A stretch of 11,236 nt of DNA from an uncultured Bacteroidales bacterium (GTDB lineage: Bacteria > Bacteroidota > Bacteroidia > Bacteroidales > JAUNSR01), in NCBI GenBank assembly GCA_947074165.1, contig CAMTOT010000062.1, positions 1 to 11,236 of the forward strand. The letters are read 5' to 3'. How positions within the stretch are numbered: the first letter of the stretch is position 1; each line of letters opens with the position of its first letter. A model generated the notes under the pieces. It saw only the letters and a program-made list of their open reading frames with translations. It did not search any database and had not been told where the DNA came from. Below, piece by piece: positions 1 to 7,693 of the stretch. The position numbers and the translations under genes are program-made.

Positions 1-46
1 AGATAATGAGCGGTGACTGGAGTTCAGACGTGTGCTCTTCCGATCT
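1..46 (+). other. Illumina TruSeq index adapter (non-genomic contamination)
   Basis: Bases 13-46 read as the 34-base TruSeq read-2/index adapter, starting GTGACTGGAGTTC and ending CTCTTCCGATCT. Bases 1-4 (AGAT) match the end of the P7 flow-cell sequence. Bases 5-12 (AATGAGCG) sit exactly where the i7 index belongs and are the reverse complement of CGCTCATT, which I recall as TruSeq HT index D703. The order P7 end, 8-base index, adapter and insert is exactly that of a library molecule, so chance is not a reasonable explanation. The genomic insert therefore begins at base 47, and the promoter or any upstream gene of the first operon is missing. Confidence 0.97.
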
Positions 47-1969
47 ATGGAATTTCGTAACATCACATTATCTATTATTGCATTGTCATGTCTTAACAAT
101 TTATGTTTTGCTGCAAATTTTAATACGCCATTAATACATTCTCATAATGATTACAGACAAAAAGTTCCATTTTATCAATCATACTCTCAGGATATAGATA
201 TAATAGAGATAGATGTTTATCTTAATAAGAAAAATCAGGTGGTTGTAGCTCATGATATAGAAGAACTGCCAACGGCGCCAGGTATTATTGATCTTTATAT
301 TAATCCGATAGTAAAATTATTTCGCCAGAACGGAGGTAAAGCGAGGAAAGATGGTTATAAACCGCTCACTTACCTTATAGATATTAAAGATGACGGAGAT
401 AAGACATTAAAATCATTGATATCAATTTTAAAAAAATATCCTGATGTATTTAATCCTGATGTTAACCCCAACGCTGTGAGAGTGGTTATTAGCGGAAACA
501 AGCCGAATCAGTCTGATTTTAATAAATATCCTGATTATATACAATTTGACGGAACAACGGGCACCGTTTATACAGACGATCAGTTGGAGAGAATCGCGAT
601 GATTAGTGATTCGTTTAAAAGATACTCCTCATGGAATGGAAAAGGAATTCCTGTGAAGGAAGATAAGATTAAATTAGATTCTTTAATTAATGCCGTACAT
701 GCTATAGATAAACCTATACGATTCTGGGCCGCTCCTGACGGGCTGACCGCCTGGAATACATTATTTACAATCGGCGCAGATATAATAGGTACTGATAAAC
801 CGGAAGCTTGTTGTCGTTTCTTTAGCGATTATAGCAAAAATAGTTTTGTTTTAAGAAGTAAAGAGGTCGAAAATAAAGTTCAGTCTTATTCAAGACTTGA
901 CAAAACAACATCTTCATTTGAAGGATTCAAACCATCCGATGCATATCTTGATTCACCGGTTGATATATATACACCAACTTATTTGTCGGATAATTCAGAC
1001 AATAAGATTAGAAATGTGATACTTATGATTGGTGACGGTATGGGGCTCAATCATATATTGGCTGCAAATACCGTAAACGGAGGTTTGACTATGTTGGGCT
1101 TGAGAAGCGTCGGTCTTATGCATACACAGGCAAAAGATGCTTTTACAACAGATTCAGCCGGAGCCGGCAGTACAATGGCAACAGGCGAGAGTTGTAATAA
1201 CAGGGCTATCTCTGTAGATGAAAATAACAATAATCTTATTTCATTGACGGAGAAGATGCTTGATTATAATAAAATAAATGGTATTGTCACCCTGGGAAAT
1301 ATCGCAGACGCAACACCGGCGGCATTTTACGCGCACACAAATGAAAGAGATAACTCGAAAGAAATAATCAGTCAAATAGAAAACGCACACATATCCTTAT
1401 TGTGTGGTTCGGGGGCAGAGCATTTTGATAATACAGACAATAATAATCTTAATCAAAAGTACAGATTTATTTATCAGATAGATAGTATCGCAAAAGGCCC
1501 GAAAAATATTATTTGTATTGATGAGAAGATGGGTAAAGCTGCAAATGCATTTACAATTAATCTTTTGGCTGATGCTACCAAAAATAGTATAGATTATCTT
1601 GACAGTAAGTCAGAAGATGGTTTCTTTTTAATGGTAGAGGGAGCTAAAATTGATTATGCCGGGCATGCAAACAGCCTTCCGGCTACAGTTATGGAGATGT
1701 TGAGTTTTGACATGGCAGTAGCTGAAGCTATAAAATTTGCAGACACCGATGGGCATACACTCGTAATTGTTACGGGTGATCATGAAACAGGAGGTCTTAT
1801 TATTACAGATGGGTCGCTGTCTGATGGTCAGGTATTTGCGCAATTTGTAACGGATGATCATACACCATCTATTTTACCTGTTTTATCTTATGGACCATCC
1901 TCATCTACATTTAACGGAGTATTTAAAAACTCTGATATTTTCAATAAAATCATCAACTTACTAAAATAA
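47..1969 (+). CDS. Secreted bifunctional phosphoesterase: PI-PLC/GDPD-like phosphodiesterase fused to alkaline phosphatase
   Basis: This 640-residue protein probably hydrolyses a phosphodiester and then releases phosphate from the resulting monoester, outside the cytoplasm. Residues 1-23 look like a Sec signal peptide. The N-terminal domain (about 28-270) has the PI-PLC/GDPD-like pattern: HSHNDY at 31-36, EID at 54-56 and AHD at 68-70, giving the usual His, Glu/Asp and His-Asp active-site set. The C-terminal domain (about 320-640) is PhoA-type alkaline phosphatase: metal ligand D330 in MIGDGMG, nucleophile S370 in TDSAGAGS, T423 and R434 in ATPAAFYAHTNER, E531/D536/H540 in VEGAKIDYAGH, D578/H579 in TGDH, and H605. 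All catalytic and zinc positions corresponding to E. coli PhoA appear present, and the position of PhoA Lys328 is Tyr. The ATG at 47 directly follows adapter sequence. A GTG in the same frame at 32 lies inside the adapter and cannot be the start. The signal peptide favours 47, but a start lost upstream is possible. It is the first gene of the susCD operon, 15 bases before susC. Confidence 0.9.
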   Translation: MEFRNITLSIIALSCLNNLCFAANFNTPLIHSHNDYRQKVPFYQSYSQDIDIIEIDVYLNKKNQVVVAHDIEELPTAPGIIDLYINPIVKLFRQNGGKARKDGYKPLTYLIDIKDDGDKTLKSLISILKKYPDVFNPDVNPNAVRVVISGNKPNQSDFNKYPDYIQFDGTTGTVYTDDQLERIAMISDSFKRYSSWNGKGIPVKEDKIKLDSLINAVHAIDKPIRFWAAPDGLTAWNTLFTIGADIIGTDKPEACCRFFSDYSKNSFVLRSKEVENKVQSYSRLDKTTSSFEGFKPSDAYLDSPVDIYTPTYLSDNSDNKIRNVILMIGDGMGLNHILAANTVNGGLTMLGLRSVGLMHTQAKDAFTTDSAGAGSTMATGESCNNRAISVDENNNNLISLTEKMLDYNKINGIVTLGNIADATPAAFYAHTNERDNSKEIISQIENAHISLLCGSGAEHFDNTDNNNLNQKYRFIYQIDSIAKGPKNIICIDEKMGKAANAFTINLLADATKNSIDYLDSKSEDGFFLMVEGAKIDYAGHANSLPATVMEMLSFDMAVAEAIKFADTDGHTLVIVTGDHETGGLIITDGSLSDGQVFAQFVTDDHTPSILPVLSYGPSSSTFNGVFKNSDIFNKIINLLK

Positions 1970-1984
1970 AATCAGAACTAACAA

Positions 1985-4900
1985 ATGAAAAAAATCTTAG
2001 GCGCATCATTGATGGCGGCTGCATTCGTCACATCCGTAAGTGCGCAGTCGAGAGAATTGCGGGGAGTTATAACAGACTCCCGCACGGGAGAACCTGTAAT
2101 AGGAGCAACAATTTTAGAACAAGGGGCAACCAATGGTGTTGTTTCAGATTATAATGGGCAGTATATTATTAATGTGTCTCCTAATTCTGTTCTTCAGATT
2201 AGTTATATTGGCTATCAGACTTCTGTTGTAAATGTAGAAAACCGAGAATATTTAGATATCAAACTAATAGATAGTACAGTCGATCTTAAGGAGCTGGTAG
2301 TAATTGGTTATGGTCAGGAGTCAAGGAAAGCAAACCTTTCGGTTGCTGTTTCAAAACTCGATTTTGATGATAATATGAAAGGACGAGGCAATGACGCGAT
2401 AGCTGCTATGCAGGGTCGTATAGCCGGTGTCGTAATATCAAATAACAGCGGAGACCCATTGTCTTCTCCTACAGTAACGATCAGGGGAAATGGATCTCGT
2501 AGCGGAGATACTCCTTTATATGTTGTGGATGGCGTGCCAGGTGCGCCATTTAATATGGAGGATGTAGAATCAATCACGGTTTTAAAGGATGCTGCTTCAG
2601 CTGCTATATATGGTACAAATGTAGGTTCTGGTGGTGTAATTATTGTAACTACAAAGAAGGCGAAAGAGGGCAAAACTGTGGTTTCCGCAAGAGCCGGATA
2701 TGGCATACAATCGGTTTGGAGAAAGCCGGAGATGCTTAACGCGCAAGAGTATATAAATGTCAGGACTGATGCGGCTAATGTTGATGGTGTAACTATTCCA
2801 AGCGGAATTAATACAGAGCTTTATCCTTATGCAGGAGTCACAAGAACAAATTGGTTAGATGAGATATTCCGTACCGGTTCGACTCAGAAATACGCTTTAT
2901 CGTTAAGTGGAGGAAGTGAGAACCTGAAGAGTTATGTCTCGGCTGAATACGCGAAAACCGAAGGTACATTAATAAATACATGGAATGAAAGGCTCGGACT
3001 AAATGCCAATGTTGATTTTAATATAAATAAATGGTTATCTGTATCACAGAAAGCAAACTTTACATATACAAACGGACAGGGGAATATAAATAATTCAGGC
3101 CATACCGGAGTTATTGCCTCTGCTATGTTTATGCCTGCTTCCGCTACGGTTTATGAGTTTGACAATGAAGGCAATCCCGTTATGGATGATAATGGTAATC
3201 AACTTTACGGAGGTACCGTTCCTCTTTGGGCAAAAGACCTTGGTGTAGCCGGTACATTTGGAGAGGTAGCCAATCCGGTCGCGACATTAAAACGACTTCA
3301 ACAAAACAGACCAAATCATACGTTGTTTTCAACTACGTCTGTTAATATTAAACCAGTAAGGTCTCTAAATCTTAAATCTGAAGTATCTGTAGGTACTAAA
3401 TATAATCATTATGATGATTTCGTAGGGAGAGTAACTGAAATCGGTAAAACAAATGATCAGAACTCCCGTACCATTACTGATTATCGTCAAAGCTCATGGT
3501 TATGGGAGAATGTTGCCACATATGATAAATCTTTTGAAAAGCACTCATTTAATATTATGGCAGGTTATTCTATGAGTTATAAATATGAACATAATTCAGG
3601 TACTACAGTATATGACTTTGACAGTGAGGATAAATATTCACAGGATTTTATAAACGGTTCAGACTGGAGCAAAACAAAACCATACGAATCAAGAAGCGAA
3701 GAGTCACTGGTATCAGCATACCTGAGAGGTGCTTATTCATTTAATGACCGATACTTTGTCACGGGTAGTATACGTAGAGATGCGTCATCCAAGCTATATT
3801 ATAAAAATAACAGCGGAATATTTCCGGCCGTTTCAGGAGCCTGGAAAATATCATCGGAGCGTTTCATGGAGAATGTAGAAAGTATCTCTTTGCTTAAACT
3901 GAGAGCGAGCTGGGGGCAGGTAGGAAATGTAAACGGCGTGAGGAACTATTCATATCTATCTAACCTTTCTCAAATTGGTAATTATGCATATCTGGGAAGT
4001 CAGCATCAAAATCCGGTAATAGGTATGGGTATGGTGACTATTCCAAATACAAATCTGAAATGGGAAGTGTCAGAGCAGACCGATCTTGGTTTTGATATAG
4101 AGTTGTTTAATGGCAGATTGTCATTTGGTACAGATTACTTTATTAAAAATACAAAAGATCTTATAGAGGAGATGCCATTGCCGTCGGTAGCCGGTATTTC
4201 TGTAGCGCCTCTCGGGAATGTAGGTAAAGTGCAAAACCGTGGATGGGAATTCACATTGGGCATAAATGACAGCTTCAGAAATGGATTCAGATATAGCTTA
4301 GACTTTAATCTTTCAACTCTAAAAACAGAAGTTTTAGATTTGGGTGATCGTGATTATTTCGCTCATGGCAATACAATAAGGGCAATGAAACCTCTTCGTT
4401 CTGAGGTTGGTACAAACTGGTATTCTTATTACCTCATTAAGACAGATGGAATATTTCAGACTCAGGCAGAAATTGATTCATATACCTATACCGACGCTAA
4501 CGGTAATGTCAATAAGATACAGCCTAACGCTAAACCAGGAGATTTGAAATTTTCAGATCTTAATAATGATGGTATAATAAATGATGACGATCGTACATAT
4601 ATGGGAAGTTATAACCCTAAGATTACTTATGGTCTTAATGCCGCTTTCGGATATAAAAACTTTGACTTTAATATAATGTTGCAGGGAGTAGCAGGCAATA
4701 AAATATTTAATGGCGTAAAGGTGATGACTTATGCTGCAGGACAGGGCTGGAATATGTCAAAAGATGTCCTGAACTCATGGGGGTATAATAATAACTCAAA
4801 TATTCCTCTTGTAAGTATGAGTGATACAAATGGTAATTATAGCACAGTATCTGATTTCTTTCTTGAAAACGGAGACTATCTGAGAGTGAAAAATATAACT

Positions 4901-5086
4901 GTCGGTTATACATTGCCTAAGTCAGTAGTTGGTAACGGTAGTGTAAGACTATACGTGTCAGGAGAGAATCTGTTTACATTTACCAAATACTCGGGAATGG
5001 ATCCTGAAGTGGGAAATTATGGGCTTGACGGAGGTACTTATCCGGTATCAAGACTTGTGTCATTTGGACTGAATATGACATTCTAA
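1985..5086 (+). CDS. SusC/RagA-family TonB-dependent outer-membrane transporter
   Basis: This 1033-residue outer-membrane barrel imports a ligand held by its SusD partner, using TonB energy. Residues 1-20 form a signal peptide ending SVSAQ. Residues about 24-95 are the carboxypeptidase-regulatory-like domain (GVITDSRTGEPVIGATI, later ISYIGY). The TonB-box region is LKELVVIGYG at 101-110. The plug domain follows, with GRIAGV at 144-149, TIRG at 165-168, the SusC hallmark VDGVPG at 181-186, and VLKDAASAAIYG at 199-210. The rest is barrel, ending NMTF with the usual terminal Phe. An acidic loop at 858-870 (DLNNDGIINDDDR) resembles the calcium-binding loops common in this family. There is no N-terminal STN signalling extension, so direct control through an anti-sigma factor is unlikely. 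The segment after IYG reads TNVGSGGVIIVTTK, a variant of the commoner AANGVI form. Substrate cannot be read from the sequence; the phosphoesterase neighbours suggest a product of phosphoester breakdown. Confidence 0.96.
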   Translation: MKKILGASLMAAAFVTSVSAQSRELRGVITDSRTGEPVIGATILEQGATNGVVSDYNGQYIINVSPNSVLQISYIGYQTSVVNVENREYLDIKLIDSTVDLKELVVIGYGQESRKANLSVAVSKLDFDDNMKGRGNDAIAAMQGRIAGVVISNNSGDPLSSPTVTIRGNGSRSGDTPLYVVDGVPGAPFNMEDVESITVLKDAASAAIYGTNVGSGGVIIVTTKKAKEGKTVVSARAGYGIQSVWRKPEMLNAQEYINVRTDAANVDGVTIPSGINTELYPYAGVTRTNWLDEIFRTGSTQKYALSLSGGSENLKSYVSAEYAKTEGTLINTWNERLGLNANVDFNINKWLSVSQKANFTYTNGQGNINNSGHTGVIASAMFMPASATVYEFDNEGNPVMDDNGNQLYGGTVPLWAKDLGVAGTFGEVANPVATLKRLQQNRPNHTLFSTTSVNIKPVRSLNLKSEVSVGTKYNHYDDFVGRVTEIGKTNDQNSRTITDYRQSSWLWENVATYDKSFEKHSFNIMAGYSMSYKYEHNSGTTVYDFDSEDKYSQDFINGSDWSKTKPYESRSEESLVSAYLRGAYSFNDRYFVTGSIRRDASSKLYYKNNSGIFPAVSGAWKISSERFMENVESISLLKLRASWGQVGNVNGVRNYSYLSNLSQIGNYAYLGSQHQNPVIGMGMVTIPNTNLKWEVSEQTDLGFDIELFNGRLSFGTDYFIKNTKDLIEEMPLPSVAGISVAPLGNVGKVQNRGWEFTLGINDSFRNGFRYSLDFNLSTLKTEVLDLGDRDYFAHGNTIRAMKPLRSEVGTNWYSYYLIKTDGIFQTQAEIDSYTYTDANGNVNKIQPNAKPGDLKFSDLNNDGIINDDDRTYMGSYNPKITYGLNAAFGYKNFDFNIMLQGVAGNKIFNGVKVMTYAAGQGWNMSKDVLNSWGYNNNSNIPLVSMSDTNGNYSTVSDFFLENGDYLRVKNITVGYTLPKSVVGNGSVRLYVSGENLFTFTKYSGMDPEVGNYGLDGGTYPVSRLVSFGLNMTF

Positions 5087-5110
5087 ACACCAAAACTATT
5101 CAATTAACTT

Positions 5111-6676
5111 ATGAAAACTTATATAAAAACTATATTATTCACATCAGCCTTAGTGGCTACTACATCATGTGATGATTTTCTTTCTTTTAATAAATATGGC
5201 GAGCCGTCAAGTGACAAATTCTGGCAAACGGATAGTGATGCTCTTAAAGCTGCTGATGCTTTATATTTTTGGGCAAACGAGGATGGTGTAGTGGGGCGTG
5301 GGTTTATGCATTATTATAACTGTAGTGATGATATAGTTACAGGCCGCACACAGGCAGGATGCGCTGCAATGAAAAATTTTACTGCAAATTATAGTCGTGA
5401 TGTTGTGAAAAACTGGCCTAAAATGTACCAGCTTATAAAGTTATGCAACGACATTATATTGAATGTTCCTAACATGAATATAGAGGGAGAAACGCGTAAT
5501 ATGGTTTTGGGGCAGGCATACTTCTTTAGAGCTTGGGCATATTTCTGGATAGCGCCTTATTACGGTGATAATGGTGATAACGGAGGAATACCTATTGTAG
5601 AGCCTGGGTTATCTGTTGCAGAACTTGATGTGCCGAGAGCCGCAAGCGTAAGAGATAACTACAGTTATTGTATTGAAGACTTTAAAAAAGCGGCTGACTT
5701 GTTACCTGAATTTTCCGAATTAGGCGCAGATGATTATGGAAGACCTCATAAATCCGCTTGCTGGGCTTATATAGCTAAAGTTTCTCTTTTTGACGCCCAG
5801 TATGATGATGCTTCTTATGTCACTACAATAGAGTATTGTGATAAAGTAATCAGTTCCGGGAAACATAGTCTTCTTGATAATTTTGAAGATGTATTTAAAA
5901 CCGATAATAACTATAGTAAAGAGTATATATTCTCATTTCCTTCATCTGAAGTGTCGGGTTCTATATTGCCGGGTGCCCTTCTTGAAAATAAAGGGTGGGG
6001 ACTTTATAATGGTTGGGGATATTTTACTCCGACTATAGAGCTTCTTGAGGCTTTCGAAGAGGGTGACTCGCGACTTGATGTCACAATACTTAAACCCGGC
6101 GATATGTTTACTTATCTTGGTAATGAGAAGATGTATTACTCCGGCGAAAGCTTGTCGGGCATGCAGTTTCGTAAGTATATGGATCCTTTTATCCCGGCCG
6201 ATGCTATAGGCCGATCTGTTAATCCTAACGGTGATAATCCAACTACAACACTTAATATCCCTCTTATCAGATATGCAGAAGTTCTTCTTATGAAATCTGA
6301 GGCTCAAATTTGGAGTGGTCAAAATGGTGATGATGCTTTAAATCAGGTACGCGGCAGGGCCGGACTGGCAGCAATCAGTAACGCAACAAAACAACATCTT
6401 ATAAATGAGCGTCGTTGTGAACTGGCAGGCGAGTTCTCTAATCGTATGCTTGATTTGATCAGATGGGGAATAGCTAAAGAATATGTGGAGAAACCACTTA
6501 GGGGATATAGCGTAAAAGCACTTGTGTCTACACCGGTTACTATAGATGATCTTGAAATAAGTATAATTGAGGCATGGCCTCAGCGTACATTCGATGTCAA
6601 TGTAAATCATGTTTTCCCGATTCCTCAGGATGAGATTGCGCAGAGTAAAAATCTAAAACAAAATAAAGGATATTAA
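5111..6676 (+). CDS. SusD/RagB-family surface nutrient-binding lipoprotein
   Basis: This 521-residue lipoprotein is the lid and ligand-capture partner of the SusC encoded 24 bases upstream. A lipoprotein signal peptide ends TTSC with the lipidated Cys at residue 20. The next residues are DDF, and the acidic pair right after Cys fits a Bacteroidota surface-export signal. The N-terminal part has SusD features: the CDDFL start, a helix with RNMVLGQAYFFRAWAYF (the conserved RAxAYF region of the TPR fold) and a following GGIPIV. The C-terminal part has LNIPLIRYAEVLLMKSEA, LNQVRGRAGL, INERRCELAGEFSNRMLDL, IRWG and the closing VFPIPQDEI, all typical of the family. Length is normal. Ligand specificity is not predictable. 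It ends in a TAATG overlap with the next gene, so the EEP enzyme is probably translationally coupled to it. Confidence 0.96.
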   Translation: MKTYIKTILFTSALVATTSCDDFLSFNKYGEPSSDKFWQTDSDALKAADALYFWANEDGVVGRGFMHYYNCSDDIVTGRTQAGCAAMKNFTANYSRDVVKNWPKMYQLIKLCNDIILNVPNMNIEGETRNMVLGQAYFFRAWAYFWIAPYYGDNGDNGGIPIVEPGLSVAELDVPRAASVRDNYSYCIEDFKKAADLLPEFSELGADDYGRPHKSACWAYIAKVSLFDAQYDDASYVTTIEYCDKVISSGKHSLLDNFEDVFKTDNNYSKEYIFSFPSSEVSGSILPGALLENKGWGLYNGWGYFTPTIELLEAFEEGDSRLDVTILKPGDMFTYLGNEKMYYSGESLSGMQFRKYMDPFIPADAIGRSVNPNGDNPTTTLNIPLIRYAEVLLMKSEAQIWSGQNGDDALNQVRGRAGLAAISNATKQHLINERRCELAGEFSNRMLDLIRWGIAKEYVEKPLRGYSVKALVSTPVTIDDLEISIIEAWPQRTFDVNVNHVFPIPQDEIAQSKNLKQNKGY

Positions 6677-7557
6677 TGAAACACATTGTTTTTTCTGCAT
6701 TTATTATTTTTATTGTAATTGCGGTAAACGGATGTAGACATAAAAGCCCGGCAAATAATGTCGGGCTAAATGTTATGTCTCTTAATATAAGATATGACAA
6801 TAAAAATGATGGCGTAAACATTTGGGAAAACAGATTACCCAATGTTATAAATACTCTGAAATATACAGATTGTGATATTATAGGATTTCAGGAAATGCTG
6901 TTTAATCAGTTGGAAGATATCACAAGTAGTTTATATGAGTATGATTGGCTTGGAGTGGGTAGAGAAGACGGAGATAAAAAAGGAGAGTTTAGCCCTGTTT
7001 TTTATAAGAAACAACGATTTCAGAAGCTTGAATATAATAACTTCTGGCTTAGTGAATACCCCGATTCAATCGGTGTAAAAGGTTGGGACGCAGCTTGTGA
7101 GCGCATTGTGACCTGGGTAAAGCTAAAAGATAAATTCAATGACAAAGTTGTTTTTGTGTTTAATACTCATTTTGATCACTATGGAGAAAAAGCCAGAGGC
7201 GAGAGTGTCAATCTTTTATTGAGCAGAATAGAGAATATAGCCGGAGATAATCATGTTATTCTTATGGGAGACTTTAACGCTCATCCTAACTCATCGGTAA
7301 TAAAGGAAATAACGAATATCAATAGACGAAATTCTGTTTTCGACTCTAAAGAACTAACCGATATCGTATTTGGTCCAAAATGGACATTTCAGGATTTTGG
7401 CAGGCGACCTATGGACAGGCGACCGGTTATAGATTATATATTTATAAAAAACGGATTCCTTGTCAATAAATATGGTGTCTTAAACGCATGCATAGATTCT
7501 GTTTATATCAGTGATCATAATCCTGTAGTAGTAGATTTAAAATATCGTGATATTTAG
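6676..7557 (+). CDS. Endonuclease/exonuclease/phosphatase (EEP) family lipoprotein, putative phosphoesterase
   Basis: This 293-residue metal-dependent phosphohydrolase belongs to the fold that includes DNase I, neutral sphingomyelinases and inositol-polyphosphate 5-phosphatases. Its signal sequence ends AVNGC with lipobox Cys20. The next residues RHK are basic, so surface export is less obvious than for the SusD. EEP motifs appear in order: SLNIRYD from 35 (N37), FQE with Mg ligand E73, FNTHFDH with H165 and D167, LMGDFN with D199 and N201, IDYIF with D253, and ISDHNP with D280-H281, so all core catalytic residues are present. The WLSE and KGWDAACERI segments recall the uncharacterised bacterial EEP-1 subgroup. 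ATG shares its A with the SusD stop codon. AAAGGA at 6665-6670, five bases before ATG, is a plausible ribosome binding site, unlike the other genes here. In context it is a third phosphoesterase activity of the operon. Whether it attacks nucleic acid, a lipid head group or a sugar or inositol phosphate is open. Confidence 0.92.
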   Translation: MKHIVFSAFIIFIVIAVNGCRHKSPANNVGLNVMSLNIRYDNKNDGVNIWENRLPNVINTLKYTDCDIIGFQEMLFNQLEDITSSLYEYDWLGVGREDGDKKGEFSPVFYKKQRFQKLEYNNFWLSEYPDSIGVKGWDAACERIVTWVKLKDKFNDKVVFVFNTHFDHYGEKARGESVNLLLSRIENIAGDNHVILMGDFNAHPNSSVIKEITNINRRNSVFDSKELTDIVFGPKWTFQDFGRRPMDRRPVIDYIFIKNGFLVNKYGVLNACIDSVYISDHNPVVVDLKYRDI

Positions 7558-7638
7558 ACGTTTTATTAATAAATTTTTAGTTCCATGTAAGAATATCAAA
7601 ACACAATAATAAATCTTCAATAAAAAAGGTCATAAATA

Positions 7639-7681
7639 AAAAGGATATAATATTAGATTAAAAATAATATTATATCCTTTT
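7639..7681. terminator. Bidirectional intrinsic terminator between convergent genes
   Basis: Bases 7639-7655 and 7665-7681 form a perfect 17-bp inverted repeat around a 9-base loop (7656-7664). The outer ends are AAAAGG and CCTTTT, so a transcript from either strand yields a stem flanked by A and ending in U. It lies 82 bases after the EEP stop codon on the plus strand and 13 bases after the stop of the minus-strand gene ending at 7694, exactly where a shared terminator is expected. The stem is AT-rich with only two G-C pairs, so its strength comes from length. The rest of 7558-7693 holds nothing else recognisable. Confidence 0.85.
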
Positions 7682-7693
7682 ATAATTCATGCT

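Larger units (their letters stand above)
47..7557 (+). other. Predicted four-gene phosphoester-utilisation susCD operon
   Basis: The order is phosphodiesterase-alkaline phosphatase fusion, SusC, SusD, EEP lipoprotein, all on the plus strand. Gaps are 15 and 24 bases, then a 1-base overlap, with no terminator or promoter space between them. The stem-loop at 7639-7681 closes the unit. Operon structure is well supported by spacing. The biological role (capture, cleavage, dephosphorylation and import of a phosphate ester) is inferred from the families. No regulator lies in the window, and the upstream control region is lost to the adapter junction. Confidence 0.75.

Noticed and set aside
32..46. 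GTG start at 32 for the first gene
   Set aside because: It lies inside the Illumina adapter; the five residues it adds are encoded by synthetic sequence.
2314..2706. 130-codon minus-strand open frame inside the susC gene
   Set aside because: It is antisense to the SusC plug domain, which is clearly the real coding strand. It has no recognisable domain and is proline/threonine-rich as expected of a shadow frame.
5942..6842. Three minus-strand open frames of 81-126 codons across the susD and EEP genes
   Set aside because: All overlap well-supported plus-strand genes with conserved motifs, and none shows a signal, domain or independent promoter.
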